Assembly (NCBI GenBank): GCA_036646055.1
Contig: JAVXMY010000003.1
Location: 124,001-188,000, forward strand
DNA length: 64,000 bases
Source of the DNA: JAVWMQ01 sp036646055
GTDB taxonomy: Bacteria; Bacillota; Clostridia; Peptostreptococcales; Anaerovoracaceae
Reading direction: 5' to 3'
Shown: piece after piece, positions 35,467-44,452 of the stretch
Position numbering within the stretch: the first letter of the stretch is position 1
Layout of the letters: each line of letters starts with the position of its first letter
Made by a program: the position numbers and the translations under genes
Notes under the pieces: generated by a model
The model's database searches: none
The model's input: only the letters and a program-made list of their open reading frames with translations
What the model was told of the DNA's origin: nothing

Positions 35467-36693
35467 ATGAACATTTTAGAAACAAAGAAGTTATATCAGG
35501 AAGATGTATACTTAAAAGAAACATCTGCCACTGTTACAAATATTAAAGGTGACCTTATTTATTTAGATCAGACTCTATTCTTTCCAACTGGTGGTGGACA
35601 AACTTGCGATGAAGGTTTTATAAATAATATAGAGGTAATTGATGTCAATGAAGAAGGCAACTTAGTTAGCCATAAAGTTAAGTCTAACAATTTTAAAATC
35701 GGTGACACTGTAACTCTTAAACTTAACTGGGAAAAAAGATTCGACAATATGCAAAGACACTGCGGTGAGCATATTTTGTCAGGCATATTCCATAAATTAT
35801 ACGGAGGAGTTAACAGAGGTTTTCATATGGGTGATGAATATATGACTATAGATATTAGCCTTGAAGATGACCCAAACTTTACTAAACTTGATTTTGATAT
35901 GGCCATAGAAGCTGAAAAAATGACTAATCAAGTTATTTGGGATAACCTACCTGTTATTACTCGCCGTTTTGAAAAGAAGGAAGATGCTGCAGCCTTGCCT
36001 CTTCGCAAGCCTCTTGCCATTGATGAAGAAATTACTATTGTAAGCATTGGAAGCATCCATGACCCTTCTGACTGTGTTGCTTGTTGTGGTACTCACCCAT
36101 CTTCTGCTGGCCAAGTAGGTCTAGTAAAAATTTACAAGGTTGAAAACAACAAAGGCATGTTTAGAGTTTACTTCGAAGCTGGTGCCAGAGCTCTTGCCGA
36201 TTATGATAAAAAACATGATTTGTTAGTTGAACTTGGAAATAGATATTCTGCTGGAACTAATGACTTAATGAAAAAGATTAAAGCGACAGAGGATAAACAC
36301 AAGGAAACTAAGGCTCAATTGAATAAACTAAGACAGTCTGTTATTAATTCTAGAATTGATGAAATTAGTGAAGATATTGAAATCTTACAAGAGGATGGAG
36401 CCTCACCGTCTATTCTTGTTTACCAGTATGACGATATGAATATTGATAGCCTACTTAATATTGGTAGACCTCTTTCCAATAAGATTCCAAAGCTTCTAAT
36501 TATTGTTTCTGCTGAAGACCACACAGTTCTTCTATTTTCTAAGGGAGATATTGATTGTGGCAAGCTTGTTAAGGAAAACGCTCCTATTTACCAAGGTAAA
36601 GGTGGCGGTAATCAAACTTCAGCTAGGGCAATGTTTACTTCTAAGACTAATGTAGAAACATTTATAGATTTACTAGATAAACACTTACGCTAA
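35467..36693 (+). CDS. Alanyl-tRNA editing protein (AlaX family, with DHHA1 domain)
   Basis: This 408-residue protein is a free-standing editing domain that hydrolyses mischarged Ser- or Gly-tRNA-Ala. It has the zinc-binding HCGEHILSG (about residues 98-106) and the second part CVACCGTHPSSAGQVG of the editing core. A linker coiled coil (DLMKKIKATEDKHKETKAQLNKLRQS) and a C-terminal DHHA1 domain ending in YQGKGGGNQTSARAMF follow. It has an AGGAG site and its own extended -10 promoter. Confidence 0.92.
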   Translation: MNILETKKLYQEDVYLKETSATVTNIKGDLIYLDQTLFFPTGGGQTCDEGFINNIEVIDVNEEGNLVSHKVKSNNFKIGDTVTLKLNWEKRFDNMQRHCGEHILSGIFHKLYGGVNRGFHMGDEYMTIDISLEDDPNFTKLDFDMAIEAEKMTNQVIWDNLPVITRRFEKKEDAAALPLRKPLAIDEEITIVSIGSIHDPSDCVACCGTHPSSAGQVGLVKIYKVENNKGMFRVYFEAGARALADYDKKHDLLVELGNRYSAGTNDLMKKIKATEDKHKETKAQLNKLRQSVINSRIDEISEDIEILQEDGASPSILVYQYDDMNIDSLLNIGRPLSNKIPKLLIIVSAEDHTVLLFSKGDIDCGKLVKENAPIYQGKGGGNQTSARAMFTSKTNVETFIDLLDKHLR

Positions 36694-36749
36694 CCTAAAT
36701 ATCACTATTAAAGATAGACAGGAATGAGAGGTTTTTGCCCAAAACAAAA

Positions 36750-36775
36750 CAGGTATCCAAATTAATGGATACCTG
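36750..36775. terminator. Bidirectional terminator between alaX-type gene and uracil permease
   Basis: CAGGTATCC and GGATACCTG pair around an 8-base AT loop. T-rich tails follow on both strands, serving the converging genes. Confidence 0.8.
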
Positions 36776-36789
36776 CTATTTTTATTGTT

Positions 36790-38073
36790 CTATGCTTCTT
36801 CTTGGTCGTTTGTAAGTTTTACTTTGTCTAAAATTGCAAAGATTACTCCAAGAGATATTCCAACAATTGTTGCAAGGCTCATACCTGTTAACTTAACGCT
36901 TCCTACCTGAATAAATGCTCCTGATAGACCTGTTACAAATACTACTGATGTTAAGGCTAAATTTCTGGCCTTACCATAATCTACCTTTTCATCTACTAGA
37001 AGTCTAAGTCCTGATGCTGCAATCATACCATATAGTAAGAAACTAACTCCTCCCATTACAGGTCCTGGAATTGTTTGAATTAATGCTGCTGCCTTACCTA
37101 CAAATCCAAGAATGATTGAGAAGATTGCTGCTCCACCAATTACCCAAACACTGTAAACTTTAGTGATTGCCATAACTCCAATGTTTTCTCCGTATGTTGT
37201 TGTTGGAACTGCTCCAACCATACCTGAAATTGCTGTTGATAGACCGTCTGAAATAAGTGATCTATGTAGTCCTGGATCTTTTAATAAATCTGTTCCAATA
37301 ATTTCACTTGTTACTACCTGATGGCCAATATGCTCTGAAATTACAACTAGTGATGCTGGAATAATTATTAATATAGCGTCTATGCTAAATTTAGGAGTTG
37401 TAAATTCCGGAAGTGCAAATACTGCTGAATTTGATACTGCTGTAAAGTCTACAATTCCAAGTGCCAATGCAGTAATATATCCGCAAATAATTGAAATAAG
37501 AATGGCAATTGCTGCTGCAAAGCCTCTGAATAAAACCTGACCAAATACTGCAACCCCAAGTGTTACTGCAAAGACAATTACAAATTTAGGATTAATTGCT
37601 TTGTATGTATCTGATAAAATCAGTCCACCATTTGATGCTGCTGTTCCTGCAAGTTCTAGTCCAATTAGGGCAATAATTGGTCCCATTGCTGCCGGCGGAA
37701 GAACCACATTGATCCATTTAGTTCCCACAAACTTAATTATTATAGCTATAGCCACTAGTATTAAACCTGTTATAACGAATCCACCTAAGGCATATGCATA
37801 CCCCATATTAGGATTTGCCATAATAAGCAGTGTCGGTGATATAAAGGCAAAACTTGATCCTAAATAAGCCGGTGCCTTTCCCTTTGTTATCATAATAAAA
37901 ATCAGTGTACCAATACCGTTCATTAATAAAACTACCGATGGATTAATTCCAAGTAGCCACGGCACTAACACTGACGCACTAAACATAGCAAATGTATGCT
38001 GAATACTAAGCGGAATTCCTCTTAATAAAGGAACCCTTTCATTCACCTGAATGATTTCTCGATTTTTTCCCAT
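36790..38073 (-). CDS. Uracil/xanthine permease family (NCS2) transporter
   Basis: This 427-residue polytopic protein belongs to the NCS2 nucleobase transporters, most like uracil permease UraA/PyrP. The start VPLLRGIPLSIQHTFAMFSASVLVPWL, the central VVISEHIGHQVVTSEIIGTDL and VPTTTYGENIGVMAITKVYS are family landmarks. About 12-14 membrane helices are expected. It imports uracil with protons. A promoter (TTGCAA-17-TATACT) overlaps the end of the preceding amidase gene. No pyr genes are beside it. Confidence 0.92.
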   Translation of the reverse strand: MGKNREIIQVNERVPLLRGIPLSIQHTFAMFSASVLVPWLLGINPSVVLLMNGIGTLIFIMITKGKAPAYLGSSFAFISPTLLIMANPNMGYAYALGGFVITGLILVAIAIIIKFVGTKWINVVLPPAAMGPIIALIGLELAGTAASNGGLILSDTYKAINPKFVIVFAVTLGVAVFGQVLFRGFAAAIAILISIICGYITALALGIVDFTAVSNSAVFALPEFTTPKFSIDAILIIIPASLVVISEHIGHQVVTSEIIGTDLLKDPGLHRSLISDGLSTAISGMVGAVPTTTYGENIGVMAITKVYSVWVIGGAAIFSIILGFVGKAAALIQTIPGPVMGGVSFLLYGMIAASGLRLLVDEKVDYGKARNLALTSVVFVTGLSGAFIQVGSVKLTGMSLATIVGISLGVIFAILDKVKLTNDQEEA

Positions 38074-38113
38074 TCTTTCCTCCTATACTTAACCTTTTTT
38101 ATTTCCGCTAAAT

Positions 38114-38142
38114 AGTATACATCTTTTAATATAGTATTGCAA
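38114..38142 (-). promoter_or_regulatory. Promoter of the uracil permease gene
   Basis: TTGCAA (38137-38142), 17 bases, TATACT (38114-38119) on the minus strand. It overlaps the 3' end of the amidase gene. Confidence 0.6.
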
Positions 38143-38968
38143 TGTTTTTTTGTTTCCCAATTGGCATTTCATTTCGTACTTGATCAACGTAATCTAAATC
38201 AACTTCTCCATATACAATCTGTTCAGTTTCATCTGCTTCAGCTTCTACAACTCCCCAAGGATTTGTAAACATACTGTGACCCCAAGCCTGATAATGACCA
38301 CTCATATCCCTGGCTGAAGAAATACTTGCAAAGTAAACCTGATTATCTACCGCTCTCATTCTATTTAAAAGTTCCCAGTGAGCAGGTCCTGTAGTTAATC
38401 CAAAAGCTGCAGGAAGAAATACAGTATGAACATCCTTCATGGCCTTAAATATTTCCGGGAATCTTACATCAAAACAAATGGCAACGCCAATTTTGCCCAA
38501 CTCAGTATCTAACACTGTAATTTTATTACCAGGTGAAAAAACATCTGATTCTTTAAAAACTGTACCGCCAGTAATATTTACATCAAATAAATTGTATTTT
38601 CTATGCTTCCCAATTTCAACCCCTGTTCTATCAAAGCAATAACAAGTGTTATACACTTTTTCCTTGGAAGGTTCCAAACTTCCATCTTGGCTGCCTTGTA
38701 CAATTTCAAGTTCTGGAATAGATCCGCCAATTATATATACACCAAGTTCTTTGGCCATATCAGACATAAACTTATAGCTTTTTTCCCCTGGAAGCTCTGC
38801 GTTTTTCCTAAAATGTTTAGTTGAATAAGGGCTATTCCATATTTCAGGAAGACCTATAATATCTGCCCCATTAGCAGCCCCTTCCCTAATTAATCTTTCT
38901 GCTGTCTTAATATTATCATCTTTGTTTAGTACTACATTCATTTGACAAAGTGCAACCTTAAATTTCAT
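38126..38968 (-). CDS. Nitrilase-superfamily amidase (Nit2/omega-amidase type)
   Basis: This 280-residue carbon-nitrogen hydrolase has the Glu-Lys-Cys triad: Glu in GLPEIWNSPY, Lys in GKHRKYNLFDV and Cys in VAICFDVRFPE. The pattern is closest to Nit2/omega-amidases, which deamidate alpha-ketoglutaramate or alpha-ketosuccinamate. The gene has a GGAGG site and lies downstream of the kam operon terminator, so it is a separate unit. Substrate is inferred from the family. Confidence 0.88.
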   Translation of the reverse strand: MKFKVALCQMNVVLNKDDNIKTAERLIREGAANGADIIGLPEIWNSPYSTKHFRKNAELPGEKSYKFMSDMAKELGVYIIGGSIPELEIVQGSQDGSLEPSKEKVYNTCYCFDRTGVEIGKHRKYNLFDVNITGGTVFKESDVFSPGNKITVLDTELGKIGVAICFDVRFPEIFKAMKDVHTVFLPAAFGLTTGPAHWELLNRMRAVDNQVYFASISSARDMSGHYQAWGHSMFTNPWGVVEAEADETEQIVYGEVDLDYVDQVRNEMPIGKQKNIAILY

Positions 38969-39037
38969 ATGCCTACCTCCATTAATAATTGTCTTTCTAA
39001 TTCTACATGTTCTAAAATATTATGGCTACAGTATACC

Positions 39038-39073
39038 ACAAAAAGAACCTTACAGGCTATTTGCAAGGTTCTT
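39038..39073 (-). terminator. Terminator of the lysine fermentation operon
   Basis: AAGAACCTT and AAGGTTCTT pair across a 13-base loop, followed by TTTTG on the minus strand. It lies just beyond atoA and marks the end of the kdd-kam-ato operon. Confidence 0.85.
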
Positions 39074-39101
39074 TTAAAAGAGAATCTAATGATTGGATTT
39101 A

Positions 39102-39758
39102 TTATTCTTCTTCCATTACTTTTAGGTCCTCTGCAATGATTAATTCACAGCCTGTTGCTGCTTTAATTTCATCTAGAGTGAAGTCAGGATGTAGTTCTTT
39201 TAATACAATTCCGTCTTCTGTTACTTCCATAACTCCCATTTCTGTAACGATCATATCTACAACTTTTAAAGCTGTGTATGGTAATGTACATTCATCTAAG
39301 ATTTTTGGCGCACCCTTTTGTGTATGAAGCATTGCAATAATTACTTTCTTTGCTCCAACTACTAGGTCCATAGCTCCGCCCATTCCTGCAACCATTTTGC
39401 CTGGAACAATCCAGTTTGCTAGATTTCCATGTTTATCTACTTCCATAGCTCCAAGGACTGTAGCCTCAACATGGCCACCTCTAATAATTGCAAAACTTGT
39501 TGCTGAATCAAAGAAGTTTGACTGTGGTGCATAGTTTACATATGCTCCGCCTGAGTTTATTACATCTACATTTTCCTTCCCTGGTTCTGCTCCAGATTCT
39601 AATCCTGTAAATCCGTTTTCTGAATGTAAAGTTATGTGTACTCCTTCTGGTAAACAGTCAGCTACCATTGTTGGAAGGCCAATACCTAAGTTAATAACAG
39701 CTCCATTTTTAAACTCTTTAGCACATCTGCTAGCTATTCTTCTTTTTAAATCTGCCAT
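39102..39758 (-). CDS. atoA: Acetate/butyrate-acetoacetate CoA-transferase, beta subunit
   Basis: This 218-residue protein is the catalytic subunit of a family I CoA-transferase. The active-site glutamate sits in HSENGFTG (about residue 51), and VINLGIGLPTMVADC and MGGAMDLVVGAKKVIIAMLHT are family landmarks. In lysine fermentation it would move CoA between acetoacetate and butyryl-CoA or acetyl-CoA. The start overlaps atoD by 13 bases. It is the last gene of the operon. Confidence 0.94.
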   Translation of the reverse strand: MADLKRRIASRCAKEFKNGAVINLGIGLPTMVADCLPEGVHITLHSENGFTGLESGAEPGKENVDVINSGGAYVNYAPQSNFFDSATSFAIIRGGHVEATVLGAMEVDKHGNLANWIVPGKMVAGMGGAMDLVVGAKKVIIAMLHTQKGAPKILDECTLPYTALKVVDMIVTEMGVMEVTEDGIVLKELHPDFTLDEIKAATGCELIIAEDLKVMEEE

Positions 39759-40438
39759 TTTTCTTCGCCTCCTACAACATAATCTACATATACTCCTGAA
39801 GTTGTGTAAGTATCAGGATCTTTTTCCCCAATTTTATTAACCTGTTCTGCTGCCACAATTACAGTTTCTGCTGCTGTAGCCATTACAGTATTAAAGTTCT
39901 TTGTTGCTAGGTTACATCTGAAGTTACCAAACTCATCACATTCGTTTGCTCTAACTAGTGCAAAATCTGCTTTAAGTGGTTTTTCTAGTAGATAGTCTTT
40001 GCCATCAATTGTAATTGTTTCTTTACCTTCAGCAATGATTGTTCCAACTCCTGTTGGCGTTAATACTCCACCAAGGCCAGCCCCTGCTGCTCTAATAATT
40101 TCTGCCAATGTTCCTTGAGGTACTAATGTACATTCTAGTGTTCCATTGTTCATTCCTTCAGCAACTAGTGGATTCATACCTACATGTGAAGCAATAATAT
40201 GTTTAATCATTCCAGCTTCCATAAGTTTACCAATACCTCTAGCTGTTTTAGCTCCGTAAGTTCCTACAGGAAGTCCTGCATCATTACCTATAACTGTAAG
40301 GTTTTTTACACCTTTTTTTACTAAAGCATCAATTAATATTTCAGGTGTTCCTGTTCCTAGGAAGCCACCTACCATAATAGTATCGCCGTCTTTAATTCCT
40401 TCAATTGCTTTTTCAGCAGTTGTTAATTTACTCAACAT
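39746..40438 (-). CDS. atoD: Acetate/butyrate-acetoacetate CoA-transferase, alpha subunit
   Basis: This 230-residue protein is the alpha subunit of the same CoA-transferase. It has GDTIMVGGFLGTGTPEILIDALV and LTPTGVGTIIAEGKETITIDGKDYLLE, the CoA-binding subunit pattern. It follows kamE by 21 bases. Acetoacetate, formed when the C6 intermediate is cleaved, is the expected CoA acceptor. Confidence 0.94.
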   Translation of the reverse strand: MLSKLTTAEKAIEGIKDGDTIMVGGFLGTGTPEILIDALVKKGVKNLTVIGNDAGLPVGTYGAKTARGIGKLMEAGMIKHIIASHVGMNPLVAEGMNNGTLECTLVPQGTLAEIIRAAGAGLGGVLTPTGVGTIIAEGKETITIDGKDYLLEKPLKADFALVRANECDEFGNFRCNLATKNFNTVMATAAETVIVAAEQVNKIGEKDPDTYTTSGVYVDYVVGGEEKWQI

Positions 40439-40459
40439 TTAATTACTGTCTCCTTTCGA

Positions 40460-41233
40460 CTACACCATTTTTCTCTTAACGATTTCGTCAAGAATAAATG
40501 ATGCAACATGTTCTGCGTAAGTATGCGGGCCAAATCCTGCATCGTATCCTAATTCCTGAGCAAGCTCATGAGAAATTCTAGGACCACCGCAGCATAGAAT
40601 AATCTTATCTCTTAGACCTTCAGCTTCTAGAAGTTCAACCATATTAGTTAAGTTCTGAATGTGGATATCCTTCTGTGTAACTGTTTGAGAAATAATAATT
40701 GCATCAGCATTATTTTCCTTCGCTTTTTCAATTAATACTTCGTTAGGAACCTGGCTACCATAGTTAATAGCTTCAATTCCATCGAATCTTTCTAACCCGA
40801 AATGTCCATGGAAGCCCTTCATGTTCATAATCGCATCAATACCTACAGTATGAGCATCTGAACCTGTTGAAGCACCAACAATTACAACATCTCTCTTAAT
40901 GTTTTCTTTAATATATTCAGCACATTCTAGTCTATCCATAACGTCAGATTCAACCTTAGTTACTTTAATTCCAGTATAGTCTACTGTGTGCTGCATTTTG
41001 CCATACATGTTGAAGAATGTAAATCCGCCACCCATGTCATATGAATATACAACAGCCGCTTCATCAAGTCCCATTTTTTTACAAAGAACTTTAGCTGCTT
41101 CATTTGCCTCTTCGCCGTAAGGTACAGGTAAGGAAAATGATAACTGTGTAACACCATCATTCATTGTGTCGCCATAAGGCTTAATGTTCTTTAAATCTAC
41201 TCCATCAGGAACAATTATTTTCTTCTCTGCCAT
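40460..41233 (-). CDS. kamE: Lysine 5,6-aminomutase, beta (B12-binding) subunit
   Basis: This 257-residue subunit binds adenosylcobalamin: the base-off motif DAHTVG appears in GASTGSDAHTVGIDAIMNMKG (about 120-140), in a B12-binding Rossmann domain that ends with PRISHELAQELGYDAGFGP. With KamD it moves the distal amino group of beta-lysine from C6 to C5, giving 3,5-diaminohexanoate. The start shares one base with the kamD stop (TAATG), ensuring equal synthesis. This enzyme creates the cell's need for B12. Confidence 0.96.
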   Translation of the reverse strand: MAEKKIIVPDGVDLKNIKPYGDTMNDGVTQLSFSLPVPYGEEANEAAKVLCKKMGLDEAAVVYSYDMGGGFTFFNMYGKMQHTVDYTGIKVTKVESDVMDRLECAEYIKENIKRDVVIVGASTGSDAHTVGIDAIMNMKGFHGHFGLERFDGIEAINYGSQVPNEVLIEKAKENNADAIIISQTVTQKDIHIQNLTNMVELLEAEGLRDKIILCCGGPRISHELAQELGYDAGFGPHTYAEHVASFILDEIVKRKMV

Positions 41234-42789
41234 TATCTTACGCCTCCCATCATTAGTGGAATGAATGGATTGAAGTACTCAGCATCTCTAGTGCAAACGC
41301 CTTCAAGACCTTTACCACCATCTTTAGGTCTCTTAACTCCACCGAATTTACCCTGTTCAATAGTACTAAATAGGCCATCTTTTTCCACTTCATGAAGTAA
41401 TTCATTAGCCTTACCTAGTACATCCTGAGCTCTCTTCTGGATAACTCCGTCCTTCTTGTATTCAATTTCTTCTCCAAGATCTCTTGCGTTATTAAATACA
41501 TAAGAAGCATTTTCAATAGATAAGTATCTATCGTGCATTAATGGTGTATGAATAGCTTCAGTAAGCATACCAAGTAGCTGTAAAGACTGACCTGACCATA
41601 CAGAAATCAAGTTAAATAAAGCGTCCTGAACATGACCCTTAAAAATATTACCTGTCATGAACTTAGTTGGAGGCATGTATTTTAATGGGGCCTTAGGGAA
41701 GATTTCTCTTGCCATAACAGCCTGTGATAGCTCATATAAAAATCCATTTTCAATATCTGGATCCATTTCAAATGCGTGACCAAGTCCCATCTGTTCTTCT
41801 CTAATGTTAGCTAGAACCGCAAATTGTTCATTAATAAACTGAGAAGCTAATACTGTATGAGCAGCTTCATAAGCATCGTCAGTAGTTAAATAGTTATCTT
41901 CACCTGAGTTAAAGATAATTCCACAGTATCCAATAATTACTCTTGAGAAAAACTGGTCAACAATTGTTCTTTGCATGTTAATATCTCTAAATAGAATACC
42001 GTAAATAGCATCATTTAGCATAACATCAAGTCTTTCAAGTGCGCCCATAGCTGCAATTTCAGCCATACACATACCTGAAGAGTAGTTACAAAGTCTAATG
42101 TATCTACCAACTTCTTCACCAACATCATCAAGAGCTTTTCTCATGATTTTAAAGTTTTCCTGTGTAGCATAAGTACCACCAAAACCTTCAGTTGTAGGTC
42201 CGTATGGAACATAGTCAAGCAATGACTGAGCAGTTGTTCTGATTACAGCAATAATATCTGCACCCTGTCTAGCCGCCGCAACTGCCTGAGTTATATCTTC
42301 GTAAATGTTACCTGTAGCAACAATTACATATAGGTAAGGCTTCTTGCCTTCGCCAATTGTATCTAAGTATTTACTTCTCTTATCTGTTTGTGCATTTATT
42401 CTAGCCAAAGTTTCCATTACTGTAGGCATAATTGCCTCTTCAGCTTCCTTAGCAGTAGCTGTTTCAAGTTCAGTAATGTTTAATTCTCCTGCAGACATTT
42501 TTTCTGCAATTTCCTGTGGCTTTAGTCCAGTCTGGATCATAGCATTACCTATCCAATAAGCAACGCCTCTAGGGAGTCCCCCTGCATCCTTAATCTGGTC
42601 AACAACCACATTTGGAAGTGGTGTTTCAACATCATCCACTCCATCAACCCCGAGTAATCTTACAATAGTTCTTTCTGTACTTACAGTTGTATGCTGGTCA
42701 ATAAACTCCTGCATACTATGTGCGATTCTGCTTGCACATGAACGAGCACTATCAATTACTTTAGGATCTAGATTTAATTTACTTTTCAT
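41233..42789 (-). CDS. kamD: Lysine 5,6-aminomutase, alpha subunit
   Basis: This 518-residue protein is the catalytic barrel subunit of beta-lysine 5,6-aminomutase. It begins MKSKLNLDPKVIDSARSCASRIAHSM and has long conserved stretches (DIIAVIRTTAQSLLDYVPYGPTTEGFGGT, QALHTPLMHDR-like EAIHTPLMHDRYLS). PLP and adenosylcobalamin act at the interface with KamE. I chose the ATG at 42789, after AAAGGAG; the ATG at 42825 is inside kamC and has no ribosome site. Length matches known KamD. Confidence 0.95.
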   Translation of the reverse strand: MKSKLNLDPKVIDSARSCASRIAHSMQEFIDQHTTVSTERTIVRLLGVDGVDDVETPLPNVVVDQIKDAGGLPRGVAYWIGNAMIQTGLKPQEIAEKMSAGELNITELETATAKEAEEAIMPTVMETLARINAQTDKRSKYLDTIGEGKKPYLYVIVATGNIYEDITQAVAAARQGADIIAVIRTTAQSLLDYVPYGPTTEGFGGTYATQENFKIMRKALDDVGEEVGRYIRLCNYSSGMCMAEIAAMGALERLDVMLNDAIYGILFRDINMQRTIVDQFFSRVIIGYCGIIFNSGEDNYLTTDDAYEAAHTVLASQFINEQFAVLANIREEQMGLGHAFEMDPDIENGFLYELSQAVMAREIFPKAPLKYMPPTKFMTGNIFKGHVQDALFNLISVWSGQSLQLLGMLTEAIHTPLMHDRYLSIENASYVFNNARDLGEEIEYKKDGVIQKRAQDVLGKANELLHEVEKDGLFSTIEQGKFGGVKRPKDGGKGLEGVCTRDAEYFNPFIPLMMGGVR

Positions 42790-42805
42790 CCTGAGCTCCT
42801 TTACA

Positions 42806-44437
42806 TTATAAATATTTTTTTGCATTATCTATTATTTCTTCAGAAATACCAAGCATCTTGGCAATATTCAAAGCATCCTTTGGAATTTCCGCTCCATCTT
42901 TAACTTCACGTAACCTGTAATCCATTTGCTCTGAAATAATTTCTATTCTCTTCTTACGATTAGCATACCTAATTGCACTATCTAGCTGATCAAAATTCGC
43001 ATTTCCTAGGCCTACGACCTGCATATTTTTAATACCGTCTACTGTAACAGCATCAAAATGAGTGGTAATTAAAGAAATATACGGTTTTGTTTTTAAATAG
43101 TCAATTAAACTTCTAGTTAGCGCTAACCCTTCAACAGGATTAGTTCCACTTGCAATTTCATCAATCAATATTATGGATCTATCAACTCCATGGTCTAAAA
43201 TTTCCTTAAGTTCTTCCATTTCGCTACCGAAACTAGAAAGCCCTCTCTCAACTGATTGACTATCCCCAATTAAAATTTGCATAAAGTTGCTAAGACCTAT
43301 TTGAGCATCCTTACATGGAACAAAAAATCCGTACTGTGCAAGAATAACTATCATACCAACAAGTTTAAGAGAGATGGTCTTGCCTCCCATATTGGCACCG
43401 GATATACAAGTAACGCCTTGCTCCAAAGTTATACTAATTGGTACATACTCTTTGTTTTTTCGCTGTAAAACTTCTTCAACCTCAAGGTGTCTAGCCTCTT
43501 TGATTTGCAAAACCTGCTCATCACAGATTATTGGTTTCACACAGTTCCTCTCCATTGCGAAAGTAGCTTTAGCTAAAGCCACATCAAATTCACCAATAGT
43601 ATTACAGTTATCAAGTAACACTTCCTTATATCTTCCGATTTTTTCTGAAAGAACTTGCCTTACAGCAAACTCTTCATCTTCTATTTTGCAATTAATATCT
43701 TCTATTTCTTTTGAAATTTCAAAAGCCTTACCAGTTTTCTTTAAGGCAAAGGTAATTGACATATAATCTTGATCTGCTATTTCGAGTTCTTCAATGTTAG
43801 TTAATTTATCAATAGTCATCTCATCGTGCTTAGACACAACTATCTCGAATTTTGGTGTTAAGAAGATGTCGTATTCTTCTTTAACTTTATCTCTCATAGC
43901 TTTTTGCTCCTTGCGGAGATTAACTTCATAAGTCCTCTTCTCAGTTCTTAACTCAGCCAATCTAGGAGAAAACTCTTCGTACAAGTAAAAAGTATTTAGC
44001 CTATCATGTCTAGGGTCAAGTTCATCTAAAAGTGTTGATATATCTTGTGGAATAAAGCTTTCATCAACTTTTAGTTTAGAATTAACTAGATATTCTCTTA
44101 GACTATCCATAAATAATAATAGTGTTTTAATTTCAAAAAGTTCAACTACTGAAAGAGTTTCTGTTACACTGCGAGTTATAGTACCAGTCCCATCATTCAT
44201 GCACATGAATATATCGATATTAATTCTTTCTATTATTTTTGGATTTGCCTTGGCAAATTCTAGCACTTCTTGAATTTTGTCAAGTTCTTCCCTAAGGTTT
44301 TCTTCTTGCCCTGGGAAAAATGGTTTCTTTGCTTTTAAAATTTTTCTGCCAAAGGGCGTGCCTATTTCTAAAGAATTCATAACGTAATCAAGGCCAGTTT
44401 GAGTTCTAGTTTTTACGTTTGCTAATCTTTGTTTCAT
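42806..44437 (-). CDS. kamC: MutS-like ATPase of the lysine fermentation operon
   Basis: This 543-residue protein resembles the core and ATPase domains of MutS, without the mismatch-binding domain. Walker A is GANMGGKTISLK (about 353-364), Walker B is ILIDEIASGTNPVEGLALTR, followed by the switch histidine in SLITTHFDAVT. Such a gene sits beside kamB in lysine fermentation clusters of clostridia and fusobacteria. A role in activating or repairing the B12 aminomutase has been suggested; this is not DNA repair by context. The biochemical function is unproven. Confidence 0.88.
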   Translation of the reverse strand: MKQRLANVKTRTQTGLDYVMNSLEIGTPFGRKILKAKKPFFPGQEENLREELDKIQEVLEFAKANPKIIERINIDIFMCMNDGTGTITRSVTETLSVVELFEIKTLLLFMDSLREYLVNSKLKVDESFIPQDISTLLDELDPRHDRLNTFYLYEEFSPRLAELRTEKRTYEVNLRKEQKAMRDKVKEEYDIFLTPKFEIVVSKHDEMTIDKLTNIEELEIADQDYMSITFALKKTGKAFEISKEIEDINCKIEDEEFAVRQVLSEKIGRYKEVLLDNCNTIGEFDVALAKATFAMERNCVKPIICDEQVLQIKEARHLEVEEVLQRKNKEYVPISITLEQGVTCISGANMGGKTISLKLVGMIVILAQYGFFVPCKDAQIGLSNFMQILIGDSQSVERGLSSFGSEMEELKEILDHGVDRSIILIDEIASGTNPVEGLALTRSLIDYLKTKPYISLITTHFDAVTVDGIKNMQVVGLGNANFDQLDSAIRYANRKKRIEIISEQMDYRLREVKDGAEIPKDALNIAKMLGISEEIIDNAKKYL

Positions 44438-44452
44438 GTTTACCCCCTTAGC

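Noticed and set aside
42790..42825. Upstream ATG of kamD
   Set aside because: It overlaps kamC and lacks a ribosome site, whereas the internal ATG follows AAAGGAG at good spacing and gives the family length.
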